Assembly: GCA_000940995.1 (NCBI GenBank) | Contig: CP005973.1 | Span: 1,922,001 to 1,986,000 of the forward strand | DNA: 64,000 nucleotides | Origin: Photobacterium gaetbulicola Gung47 | Lineage (GTDB): Bacteria; Pseudomonadota; Gammaproteobacteria; Enterobacterales; Vibrionaceae | Direction of reading: 5' to 3' | Translations under genes and position numbers: made by a program | Notes under the pieces: generated by a model | Told to the model about the DNA's origin: nothing | The model's input: only the letters and a program-made list of their open reading frames with translations | Database searches by the model: none | Shown: positions 42,961-50,896 of the stretch, one piece after another | Numbering within the stretch: position 1 is the stretch's first letter | Layout of the letters: each line of letters starts with the position of its first letter

Positions 42961-42973
42961 TTTACAATGTAAA
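42961..42973. promoter_or_regulatory. parS2 site at ori2
   Basis: TTTACAATGTAAA, the variant core of the same palindrome, about 210 bp upstream of the parA2 start and inside the ori2 regulatory half. It may serve both partition and parA2 control. Confidence 0.8.
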
Positions 42974-43014
42974 TTGACTATTAGGGCTATATCACCGGAA
43001 GCGTGAGAATAGTT

Positions 43015-43053
43015 GGCTAATTTACGGCAGGTGCCACATTGACTAAATTTCAA
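43015..43053 (+). promoter_or_regulatory. 39-mer-like RctB site 1
   Basis: Starts GGCTAATTTACGGCAGGTG and shares GCTAATTTACGGC with the site at 43383. 39-mers are the inhibitory RctB sites in vibrios; the full length is assumed. Confidence 0.62.
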
Positions 43054-43217
43054 ACTCACGGCTCAATAACAACAGCCAGCCCGGCAAATTTTCCAAAACA
43101 ATAATGAAATTGAATAATTTCATTATGATCGGGCAGACACAGCCAAACAGGGCTTCCGACGATCAACCTGAAATCATAACAAATCATGATCTTGGCAGGG
43201 TTGAATGAACATCTACT

Positions 43218-43323
43218 TGATCATCGTTCCTGGTTATTCCGCCAGATCTCGAAACATGATCAAGGCAAAAACCAAGCCCTAACGATTGCCATTCACGGCG
43301 ACGAGAGATCGGAAAAATGATCA
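43218..43323. repeat. regulatory 12-mers 43218 (+), 43251 (-), 43312 (-)
   Basis: TGATCATCGTTC, TGATCATGTTTC and TGATCATTTTTC (the last two read on the minus strand). All fit TGATCATnnTTnC. They lie between the two 39-mer-like sites, in mixed orientation, unlike the aligned core array. Confidence 0.8.
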
Positions 43324-43382
43324 AGTAAAAGAGGCTGTAAATCGATCCTCGGCTCAACCTTGCCGAAAGCATGGAATACCAC

Positions 43383-43421
43383 AGCTAATTTACGGCGAGT
43401 GTAGGCCTGATAAGGGCTTAG
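43383..43421 (+). promoter_or_regulatory. 39-mer-like RctB site 2
   Basis: Starts AGCTAATTTACGGCGAGTG, matching site 1 over 13 bases and the distal copy at 25615 over TAATTTACGGC. Confidence 0.62.
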
Positions 43422-43504
43422 CAACAAATTAGGCAGGGAAATTGCGCTATTTCCTACTGTAACCCCACACGGAACTGCAAAATTGAAATACACCTCCACA
43501 GTCT

Positions 43505-43655
43505 TGATCATGCATCCACCCCGGACACATGATAAAACCCCGGCAGAATACGGAAAGTGTCAAATCAATTTTGTTCAAAATCCCGCCACACGAGAGGGAA
43601 AAAACCGAAATACCGCCTCAACCAACGTCCGCAAGCCCTGCCATGATCATTTTTC
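43505..43655 (+). repeat. regulatory 12-mers 43505 and 43644
   Basis: TGATCATGCATC at 43505 (one mismatch to the common form) and TGATCATTTTTC at 43644 (exact). With the three upstream copies this gives five 12-mers in the regulatory half. Confidence 0.7.
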
Positions 43656-43741
43656 CGGCCCCAAAACGCCGCTCATGCCAGCTTCAGTCGTGATAATTTT
43701 CCTTTATCGAACAAAATTTCACCCGAGAGGGCTGAGGGGCC

Positions 43742-43750
43742 TGTGGATAA
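43742..43750 (-). promoter_or_regulatory. DnaA box at ori2
   Basis: TGTGGATAA, the complement of the perfect TTATCCACA box, 16 bp before the first core iteron. Vibrio ori2 needs DnaA for opening. Confidence 0.85.
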
Positions 43751-43765
43751 CCTGTGAAGCCACGA

Positions 43766-43893
43766 TGATCATGCTTTCATAGGCCTGTTGATCATGCTTG
43801 CTGGTTGATGATGATCATATTTCCAGGCCATTGATGATCATCGTTTCAGCCACTTGTTGATCATTTTTCCGAAGTCGCCATGATCATGCTTTC
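43766..43893 (+). repeat. core array of six RctB 12-mer iterons, 23-bp period
   Basis: Direct repeats start at 43766, 43789, 43812, 43835, 43858 and 43881, exactly 23 bp apart (about two helical turns, so all on one DNA face). Each begins TGATCAT, followed by GCTTTC, GCTTGC, ATTTCC, CGTTTC, TTTTCC or GCTTTC. Each carries one GATC Dam site. This is the initiator-loading array. Confidence 0.95.
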
Positions 43894-43899
43894 GATCGC

Positions 43900-44060
43900 G
43901 CCATTTTTAATTTATTTATTTTTCATATAGTTAAAGCTAAAAAAGCAGCCAGATCATAAGATCACTAAATCAATAAGATCAAAATAAACAAAAAGATCAG
44001 TTTAAAAAAAGCCAACAAAAGATCTTTCTTTCTTGTTCTATTTCCATTAATCTTTCACGG
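43900..44060. other. AT-rich DNA-unwinding element with ATCA repeats
   Basis: Strongly AT-rich sequence directly after the iteron array. ATCA tetramers on the top strand start at 43953, 43961, 43969, 43978 and 43996, at steps of 8, 8, 9 and 18. Work on V. cholerae (from memory) shows RctB gripping single-stranded ATCA repeats here during opening. No clear IHF site was found. Confidence 0.8.
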
Positions 44061-44089
44061 AAAAATGATGCATCTACGGCTAATGACAA
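44050..44089 (+). promoter_or_regulatory. possible 29-mer-like autoregulatory site before rctB
   Basis: The stretch includes GGAAAAATGATGCA, a 12-mer-like half with the GATC lost, then CTACGGCTAATGAC, sharing TACGGC with the 39-mers. In V. cholerae a truncated 39-mer in this position represses rctB. The match is weak. Confidence 0.35.
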
Positions 44090-46090
44090 ATGAACTCCGC
44101 GCTTACATCAAACAATAAGAATACTGACAAGATATTGATCCCCGCTCCACGATCCCACAAAGACGGGCATTTGTTCTCGATCCCGGCGAACTTGATCGAC
44201 TGGTTACCGCAATACCAGCATTTCAAGGGGGTAACCAAGAGCATCATTGAACTATTGAACCTCATCTCACTCCGTGGCTTATCGAGTCATGATGGGATGG
44301 TTTCTACCACTGAGCTTGTGGAGGCGACTGAAGGTCAGTTAACCCGCGCCGCAATCCAGCAACGGCTGCGGGCCGCCGTCAATATTGGTTTGTTTAAACA
44401 ACAACCTGTGAGGTTCGAAGAGGGCCTTGCGGGTAAAACCATGTTGCATCATTTCATCAACCCGGCCATGCTGATCTCCCAGCTAGGTACCGGTAGCCTA
44501 AATTCAGAACAGTCCAAGGCCAAAGAGAAACAAAAGCGCTCGAAAGCACTGGCGCAAAACCATGTCAACCGCCAATTGCTCAGTGAGCACGGCCTGGGGA
44601 CTCCCCCAACCATGCCTGATGAAGCGGATCAGATTGTGATCTCTCCGACGAGTTGGGCCGGGATCATCGACCAGGCCTTGGCTCCGCCGCGGACCAAGAA
44701 GAGCTATCAGAAGTCAATGGTTGCTATCAGCGGGACCAAGGCGATCATTGAAACACGATCATCGAAGTCGATCATGACCGTCGACGATCTGATGACCTTG
44801 TTTGCGCTGTTTACCCTGACGGTACAGTACCATGATCACCATATTGCCGATTATGAGATCCAGTCGCGCAATATGGGTAACAAGACACCCGTCTACATCA
44901 CCGATATCTTGGCTTTGAGGGGCAAGAAAGACAGCGGTCCGGCCCGTGATTCGATTCGGGAAAGTATAGATCGTATTGAATTTACTGATTTCCAGCTGCA
45001 TGAACTTACCGGTCGGTGGATGAGCGAGAATATGCCGGAAGGGTTCAAGAGTGACCGTTTCCGCTTCCTTGCCCGTACCATTACCGCGTCAGAGGAAGCA
45101 CCGAAGGAAGGGGAGGACGGCGAGATCCGGATCAAGCCCAATTTGTATATTCTGGTGTGGGAGCCGTCATTCTTTGACGAGCTGCTGACCCGAGACTACT
45201 TCTTCTTGTTCCCACCGGAAATCTTGCGCCAGCATACGCTGGTATTCCAGCTGTATTCATTCTTCCGTAGCCGGATGTCGCGCCGTCTCAATGACTCGAT
45301 GATGCTCAGCGAACTGAACCAGAAACTGGCTCGTAACATCGAATGGCGCCGTTTTTCTACCGATTTGATCCGCGAGCTGCGCAAGCTGGCGGAGGATAAG
45401 ATCACCGATCACGTGTTTGCCGTAAACTTGTGGGGTTATCATTTGACCATTACGCCACACGAGGAAGGCAAGCGCTATTGTGATTACCAGATTGATATCC
45501 GTTGTGATGTCGATGAGGTCATCCGTTACTCACGGGCGAAAACCACCAATGAAGGCAAGCGGACCATGGCTCCGACCATGCCTAACCCGCTGCGGAACGA
45601 GATCTTGCCCAAGCAGGAGCTTGATCAGCTTTCCGAGATCATCGATGGTGAGTTCGAACCGATCCAGCGCAAAGAATCCCGTCCGAAGGGGCGTCTGGGC
45701 CGCCGGGTGAAGCTGCGCAAGCACTTGGTTGAGATCAATGCTGATGAATTGACCATTACCTTGTCGAAATATACCTCCTCAGAGGCTCTGCAACGCAGTA
45801 TAACGGCGTTATCGGCGATGAGTGGGCATTCTATTGCCTCGATCAGTGAAGAGTGCCAAGGCTTGCTGGAGAAGCTTGACTGGCTGAAGGTCAACGGAGA
45901 GGTGGTGCCTTATGAGACCCTGAGCAAGACCATCGAGCTGTACAACGGCCAGCATGACGAGGGACATCTGTCGATTGAGCGGCTGATTTCAGGCCTCGCG
46001 GTAAGACGTAAGGTTTGTAAACTGGTGTATGAAGGCCATATCAACGAGCAGGTGATGAATGCGTTGGATGATATCGCCCGCGGTAGCTAA
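44090..46090 (+). CDS. rctB: RctB, initiator of chromosome II replication
   Basis: 666 residues (V. cholerae RctB 658). From SHKDGHLF near residue 22 it follows the vibrio protein closely: TKSIIELLNLISLRGLSSHD, GQLTRAAIQQRLRAA, DQALAPPRTKKSYQKSMV, ITDILALRGKKDSGPARDSI and GLAVRRKVCKLVYEGHINEQ near the end. RctB has two central plasmid-initiator-like winged helices that bind 12- and 39-mers, plus dimerisation and oligomerisation domains. It loads on the adjacent iteron array and opens ori2. The N-terminal 20 residues differ from V. cholerae. No clear ribosome site precedes the ATG. Confidence 0.98.
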   Translation: MNSALTSNNKNTDKILIPAPRSHKDGHLFSIPANLIDWLPQYQHFKGVTKSIIELLNLISLRGLSSHDGMVSTTELVEATEGQLTRAAIQQRLRAAVNIGLFKQQPVRFEEGLAGKTMLHHFINPAMLISQLGTGSLNSEQSKAKEKQKRSKALAQNHVNRQLLSEHGLGTPPTMPDEADQIVISPTSWAGIIDQALAPPRTKKSYQKSMVAISGTKAIIETRSSKSIMTVDDLMTLFALFTLTVQYHDHHIADYEIQSRNMGNKTPVYITDILALRGKKDSGPARDSIRESIDRIEFTDFQLHELTGRWMSENMPEGFKSDRFRFLARTITASEEAPKEGEDGEIRIKPNLYILVWEPSFFDELLTRDYFFLFPPEILRQHTLVFQLYSFFRSRMSRRLNDSMMLSELNQKLARNIEWRRFSTDLIRELRKLAEDKITDHVFAVNLWGYHLTITPHEEGKRYCDYQIDIRCDVDEVIRYSRAKTTNEGKRTMAPTMPNPLRNEILPKQELDQLSEIIDGEFEPIQRKESRPKGRLGRRVKLRKHLVEINADELTITLSKYTSSEALQRSITALSAMSGHSIASISEECQGLLEKLDWLKVNGEVVPYETLSKTIELYNGQHDEGHLSIERLISGLAVRRKVCKLVYEGHINEQVMNALDDIARGS

Positions 46091-46109
46091 GTTGTCATTA
46101 TAAATAATA

Positions 46110-46148
46110 AAAAAATCCGGCCAGCAACCTACTGACCGGATTTTTTTA
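46110..46148. terminator. rctB terminator
   Basis: AAAAATCCGG(CCAG)...CCGGATTTTT with an A-run before and seven Ts after, 20 bases past the rctB stop. Confidence 0.9.
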
Positions 46149-46209
46149 TGCCTGCTGTTCAGCTAACTTGGGTATATTATTGCTATTAATCCAAGCAGTA
46201 GGATGTGTC

Positions 46210-48489
46210 ATGGAGTGGCTGAACATTTATCGGCGTTGGCGGGGCGGGGCAGTGCTCGCATTGGTCGGTGTTATTTCGGGAACCTTTAGCGCGGCGGCTG
46301 AGACCCGTCCGCAAATCGGGCTGGTACTCAGTGGGGGAGGGGCCAAGGGAGCCGCCCATATCGGGGTGCTCTCGGTGCTGGAGGAGAACCGGATCCCGGT
46401 TGACGTGATCACCGGGACCAGTATGGGCGCCTATGTCGGCGGTATGTATGCCATGGGCCTGTCTGCCCAGGAAGTACGGTACAAGACGATGGACGCCGAC
46501 TGGCAGAGCGGCTACGAGGATCGCGTCGGGCGAAATGATCTGGAGCTGCGCCGCAAGCAGCAAAATGACAATTACCAGATCTACACCGATATCGGCATTG
46601 ATCTCAAGGGGAACTACCAGTCCAAACCCGGAGCTTTCCAGGGCCAGGGCATGGCCACCTTGCTCGGTAACCTTACCGACAACCTCCCTGCCCTTGAGAG
46701 CTTTGATGAGCTGGCGGTGCCCTATCGCGCCGTGGCGACAGATATCGTGACTGTCCAGCCGGTAGTGCTGGAGAGGGGGCACCTAGCCACGGCCATGCAG
46801 GCCTCGATGACGGTACCGGGGGCGCTTCAGCCGGTAAGAATTGGCAACCAGATCCTGGTCGATGGCGGGATCGTCAACAATATGCCGGTCGATGCGGCGC
46901 AGGCACTGGGCGCCGATGTGATCATCGCAGTGGATCTCCGAGATGCACTGTTTGAGGAGCCCCAGCTCAATAGCGCCTTCAATATCATCGGCCAGCTCAC
47001 TACCTTCATGACCAATACCAGTGCCGATCAGCAAATGGCACTGATGGCGGAGGGGGACGTATACCTCCAGCCGGATGTTTCCTTCATGCTGGCGCCCCAC
47101 TTCGACAAAATGGACCAGGCTTACGTTGCCGGGCGCAAAGTGGCACTCGATGCCCTGCCTCGGCTCCAGCGCTACCAGCTGTCGGAGCAAGACTACCAAA
47201 CCTACCTCAATGACAAGCTTGACCGCCGCTCCCGGCTGCTAGCCAGTCCGGCCTACTACATCGACCGGATCGAGGTGAAAAACTACACTCAGCGCTCCGA
47301 TCAGGCGCTGCTTGAAGTCATGGATCTTGCGACGGATCGGGTGATCACCAACGAGGAGATGGACGAAGCGGTGAAAAGGCTCAACCGGCAAGATATTTTT
47401 GAGCGGATCACCTACCAAATCGAGCAGCAGGACGAAGAAAATGTGCTGGTGATGGATGTGCGGGAGAAGTCCTGGGGACCGGGCTACCTCAACCTCAAGT
47501 TTGCTTTCGAGGATGACTTTGCTAACCGCTCGGACTTTGCGTTCGGTACCCAGTATATCTACACCAACCTGACTGACATGGGAGGGGAGTGGCAGTTCGA
47601 ATGGCTGCTGGGAAGCTGGAAGAAAATCGATACCAGTTTCTACTTTCCGCTCGATTACCAGAAAAACACCTATACCTCGTTCGGTATCAGCTGGAACCGC
47701 GAAGTCCGCGAGTTCATCTTGTCTCGCGAGCAGGCGGACTTGATTGACCGTGAGCCGGGCAGCTCGGTCGAAACGGAATACAGTGTCTACAGCGGCTACG
47801 CGGAGTGGGGTTGGAACTTGCAGCCTTGGAGCTCGCTGTCGGTTGGTTACCGCGGCGGGGTTGGCGAGGTCAGCGAAATCAATATCAATAACAAACAGGA
47901 CTATACGGTTCACGGCCCGTATGTGTCATTTGTCTATGATGACTTGGATAGCCTGTTCTTCCCGCGTGAAGGTTTTATGCTCCGGACCGAGGTAGGGCTG
48001 GGATCAAGTCGAAGTTCCATCAACGATGAAGAGACGGTCTCCAGCGATAGTGTCTATGCCGAACTGAAATTGCTCAAGCCCTTCAGCTATGAAAGGCACA
48101 GCCTTGTCAGTGTGCTGCAGGCCGGCGGCTATGACAGTGATGACGTGCTGCCGGTTTATGTGCAGGATTTGGGGGGGCTGTTCAATATGTCCGGCTATCA
48201 CCGCTATGAGCTTAACGGACGCTACAAACTCTTTGGTGCCTTGGTATACAGCTACCGGCTGATGGATAACAATTTCGGTGCCGTGTCGGTGCCCGTGTAT
48301 GTCGGCGCCTCGCTGGAGCAAGGTGGGGTTTGGGATAACCAGTCAGACATTGACTTTGACTCGAGCCTGAGCGCCGGCAGTGTGTTCCTGGGGCTGGATA
48401 CCCCTGTTGGTCCGGTTTACCTCGCCTATGGTATGGCCGAAGGCGGGCAGAACTCCTTCTACCTGTCGTTGGGAACCACGTTTGACTAG
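46210..48489 (+). CDS. patatin-like phospholipase with POTRA and Omp85-type barrel (PlpD-like, type Vd)
   Basis: 759 residues from the ATG at 46210 (AGGATG upstream). A signal peptide ends near residue 30 (GTFSAAA). The patatin domain (about 35-320) has the oxyanion loop SGGGAKG (41-47), nucleophile Ser71 in GTSMG and the dyad Asp near 218 in VDGG. A POTRA-like segment (about 350-430) leads into a 16-strand outer-membrane barrel ending LYLSLGTTFD. This is the fused layout of P. aeruginosa PlpD, a lipase exported through its own barrel. The terminal Phe-Asp departs slightly from the usual aromatic end. Confidence 0.9.
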   Translation: MEWLNIYRRWRGGAVLALVGVISGTFSAAAETRPQIGLVLSGGGAKGAAHIGVLSVLEENRIPVDVITGTSMGAYVGGMYAMGLSAQEVRYKTMDADWQSGYEDRVGRNDLELRRKQQNDNYQIYTDIGIDLKGNYQSKPGAFQGQGMATLLGNLTDNLPALESFDELAVPYRAVATDIVTVQPVVLERGHLATAMQASMTVPGALQPVRIGNQILVDGGIVNNMPVDAAQALGADVIIAVDLRDALFEEPQLNSAFNIIGQLTTFMTNTSADQQMALMAEGDVYLQPDVSFMLAPHFDKMDQAYVAGRKVALDALPRLQRYQLSEQDYQTYLNDKLDRRSRLLASPAYYIDRIEVKNYTQRSDQALLEVMDLATDRVITNEEMDEAVKRLNRQDIFERITYQIEQQDEENVLVMDVREKSWGPGYLNLKFAFEDDFANRSDFAFGTQYIYTNLTDMGGEWQFEWLLGSWKKIDTSFYFPLDYQKNTYTSFGISWNREVREFILSREQADLIDREPGSSVETEYSVYSGYAEWGWNLQPWSSLSVGYRGGVGEVSEININNKQDYTVHGPYVSFVYDDLDSLFFPREGFMLRTEVGLGSSRSSINDEETVSSDSVYAELKLLKPFSYERHSLVSVLQAGGYDSDDVLPVYVQDLGGLFNMSGYHRYELNGRYKLFGALVYSYRLMDNNFGAVSVPVYVGASLEQGGVWDNQSDIDFDSSLSAGSVFLGLDTPVGPVYLAYGMAEGGQNSFYLSLGTTFD

Positions 48490-48659
48490 TGGGATAGGGG
48501 GAGCTGACATTGCTTCCCGCCAGCACTTGGAATGGCCAAGCGGTTTCAGCAAAATTGGAACCGCGACCTCAATGACAGGCATTGCTTTGTTGTTTCTGAC
48601 ATTTTCCTGACAACAGCCGTCAGGCCTGAGGCAAAATGTTTAGCGGATATAACCTTTGT

Positions 48660-48773
48660 CCCTTTCGATGAGTTAGGTTTTCACTGGTAAGGATACTGGG
48701 ATTTCCTAGTCACCCTCTCGAAATGCAATATATGAGTTATTTTGCGAGCCATCGACCGGCTCGCTTTTTTTTG
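48660..48773 (+). ncRNA. candidate small RNA with 5' stem and intrinsic terminator
   Basis: A possible -10 element (TATAAC, 48648-48653) would start an RNA near 48660. TTTCGA-t-GAG (48663-48672) can pair with CTC-TCGAAA (48715-48723), enclosing an inner hairpin (ACTGGGA/TCCTAGT). A single-stranded AU-rich linker follows, then GCGAGCC-N7-GGCTCGC with eight Ts. This is the plan of an Hfq-type small RNA of about 114 nt. The terminator could instead end a long 3' UTR of the patatin gene. I recognise no known family. Confidence 0.45.
48744..48773 (+). terminator. intrinsic terminator downstream of patatin gene
   Basis: GCGAGCC-ATCGACC-GGCTCGC followed by eight Ts on the plus strand, 255 bases past the patatin stop. 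Confidence 0.85.
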
Positions 48774-48821
48774 CCTGTCATATTCTTTCCTTGCTCTTCT
48801 TCTCTTATCTCCCTCAAGCTA

Positions 48822-49589
48822 TCAAAGAGCCAGTGCCCATTGGATCAGCCGTGCCTTTCGTGCATCCAGCTCGTCGGGGTTGGTCTTGTTGGACAGGGTG
48901 TGTCGGGGCTTATTGCCACAGAAATAGGCAATGCGCTCGGCATTGGCTCCTGATGGGTGGGGAAGGCCGGCCAGGATTTGCTGGTCGCGGATCACGCCCT
49001 GGTTGGCCAGATAGCGCAGGGCTTCTTCGACCTTGCCGCCGAGCGGGATGAAAATGGTGTTTTCATCCAGGGCACGGCATTCCTCCGCCAGTGTTGTATC
49101 TAGCATGCTGCGCAGGAAAGGATGGCTGACCATGGAAGGGGAGCCGCTGTAGTTTTTGCCGTCCTTGAAGACCGGGTAGCGCAGGGCCGAGGTGTAGTGA
49201 ACCTGCGCCTTGAGCTCACCGAACAGTACTGAGCAGCTCTGTGCGTTGAGGTAATGCTGAAACCCGATGGTATCGAGCATATTCACCAGGTTGTTACGCA
49301 TGGCACCGGCAAAACTGGCGGTTTCCTTGGCTTGGCGCAGGGCGGCTTGGTGATCGGCACCGTCCGCTATCGCTTGCTGAGCTTGGCTAAGGGCAATGCG
49401 TGCTTGCTGCATACCCGGAGTAATACCGCAGATCACGACGCGGGCTTCGCGGTTGACATAATCGAACGGGGCGTAATAGGCGGACAGAGCTCCGCTTTGG
49501 CCAATAAGCAATGGCTCGGATTGGCATGCCGATGGCTGCGAAAAGTCTAGGGATGTAATGATGTGCTGGTATGCATTGAAAGCTGTCAT
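48822..49589 (-). CDS. uracil-DNA glycosylase superfamily protein
   Basis: 255 residues. VVICGITPGMQQARIA near residue 50 resembles the first active-site loop of the UDG fold (GxxPG). LAGLPHPSGANAERIAYF near 205 resembles the His-containing HPS loop. Middle phrases such as FGELKAQVHYTSALRYPVFK and FIPLGGKVEEAL fit a Rossmann-like core. The family includes repair glycosylases and members of unknown activity. The normal uracil-binding Asn and water-activating Asp are not clear, so substrate and activity are open. Confidence 0.68.
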   Translation of the reverse strand: MTAFNAYQHIITSLDFSQPSACQSEPLLIGQSGALSAYYAPFDYVNREARVVICGITPGMQQARIALSQAQQAIADGADHQAALRQAKETASFAGAMRNNLVNMLDTIGFQHYLNAQSCSVLFGELKAQVHYTSALRYPVFKDGKNYSGSPSMVSHPFLRSMLDTTLAEECRALDENTIFIPLGGKVEEALRYLANQGVIRDQQILAGLPHPSGANAERIAYFCGNKPRHTLSNKTNPDELDARKARLIQWALAL

Positions 49590-49734
49590 GGTGTAAACTC
49601 GTGATTTCTGCCGAAATTAAAAATATATCGGTGTATTTGTTGATTTCGGTTATAAGCTAAGGCATCCTGCGTGTTAGGTCAAGTTTTACCGAAAATTGAT
49701 TTTTTGTGATTTATTTTGAGGTTTCGCGAGAATT

Positions 49735-50751
49735 ATGCGTTTTGAAGAACGACTAGAAGTGCTGCAGCAGTGCCTGGGGCAGATTTATCCCGGCGTGATA
49801 TCGGATGTAAGGCTCTCTCCCTTGATGCCATTGCTTGAGCGCTGTGAGGGGGGGACACTGCGGACCAGTGATTTGCTCGACTGGCAGGGGGATTTCTGCC
49901 CGGTTGCCTGGCTGAACCTGCTGCAATCAACGCTCCGGGCCATGGATGACTGGTGTGAACGGCTGGGGGGCGATAGAGACTTGCTGGATCTGGAGCATTA
50001 CCAAGCCCTGCAGTACTTCGCGGCATTAACGGCAAACCTGCTCAGCTACGTGGCCCTCTATGACAGTGACTTTATCGACTATCCGCTTGGGAGCGAAGAC
50101 ATCAATCGCTTGGCGGCCAAGGATATCATCCAGCCTACCCGGCTGATTGGACACAAAGAATTTAGCCTGCTTTATGATGCCGTACCGGTAGACGGTGGCC
50201 GCCATGAGGCGTTACTGGACTGGCTGTCCGGGCGGCGGTATTTCAAAGCGGTCAGCGAGAATGGTGATATTACGGCGCAGGACAGTAGGTTGCTCGAGCA
50301 GGCAGATCCGGAAAAGCGGCTGCCGAAGCCACCAGCTACCGTGGGGGATACATGGCTGCTGAGGGCGGAAAGCGACAAGCTCAGTTCAGAAGACGTGATT
50401 GGGGTTTTGCAACGGCACGGTTTGGTCCCCCATACGGCATATCGCGAGACGAAATACCTTAAGCCGCTCGGATTCAAACCGGGTGACAGCTCGGGGCCAG
50501 TAGCCTGCGGGGTGCTGGTGGTGGAGAAAACTAAGACCGCCAACTTGTGGCTGCTGACCGCTGACGTGGCCGAACCGCTTTCGGGGCTTAGTCGGGTGGA
50601 TTATCCGGCGACCTCACCGTCGGCAGAGCGCTACGGCCGCAACAGTAACTTGCAGAAGATCGCTGAGCTTGCCTACGCGCCAGTAAGCAAATTCAAAATC
50701 AAGACGGTAGCCGAGCTTCGCTCGGTACTGACCTACCTGGGACGCGGTTAA
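49735..50751 (+). CDS. hypothetical protein, 338 residues
   Basis: A long, well-coded frame without signal peptide or membrane segments. It starts RFEERLEVLQQCLGQIYPGV and ends in a Lys-rich strand and helix (SKFKIKTVAELRSVLTYLGR). The middle has an acidic, helical region (SEDINRLAAKDIIQPTRLIG). I do not recognise a domain. It is divergent from the UDG-like gene with a 145-bp AT-rich gap and precedes the RND pair by 145 bp. Confidence 0.7.
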   Translation: MRFEERLEVLQQCLGQIYPGVISDVRLSPLMPLLERCEGGTLRTSDLLDWQGDFCPVAWLNLLQSTLRAMDDWCERLGGDRDLLDLEHYQALQYFAALTANLLSYVALYDSDFIDYPLGSEDINRLAAKDIIQPTRLIGHKEFSLLYDAVPVDGGRHEALLDWLSGRRYFKAVSENGDITAQDSRLLEQADPEKRLPKPPATVGDTWLLRAESDKLSSEDVIGVLQRHGLVPHTAYRETKYLKPLGFKPGDSSGPVACGVLVVEKTKTANLWLLTADVAEPLSGLSRVDYPATSPSAERYGRNSNLQKIAELAYAPVSKFKIKTVAELRSVLTYLGRG

Positions 50752-50896
50752 CCCTATGACTCAATCCTGACCTGTTGCCTCCCATAGCGGTGATCGTGGC
50801 GAATTTCGACGGCCATTTTCACCGCCTACCTGAATCTCCCTTCCTATACTGACTATATCAGCTGTAATTTTCCTATTTTCCTCAGAAGGATACTGC

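Larger units (their letters stand above)
42752..44089. other. ori2: ori2: chromosome II replication origin and regulatory region
   Basis: 1338 bases with no gene between divergent parA2 and rctB. From the parA side: a parS2 site (42961), a 39-mer-like site (43015), 12-mers at 43218 (+), 43251 (-) and 43312 (-), a second 39-mer-like site (43383), and 12-mers at 43505 and 43644. This half resembles the incII/rctA regulatory side of V. cholerae. The origin core follows: a DnaA box (43742), six 12-mers at 23-bp steps (43766-43893), an AT-rich unwinding region with ATCA repeats (43900-44060) and the rctB promoter. The 12-mers contain GATC, so Dam methylation should control RctB binding. Confidence 0.93.
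48490..48821. other. intergenic region holding a candidate small RNA
   Basis: 332 bases between the patatin gene and the convergent UDG-like gene. It has no plausible gene. Its second half folds as a small RNA with its own terminator (48660-48773). Confidence 0.5.
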
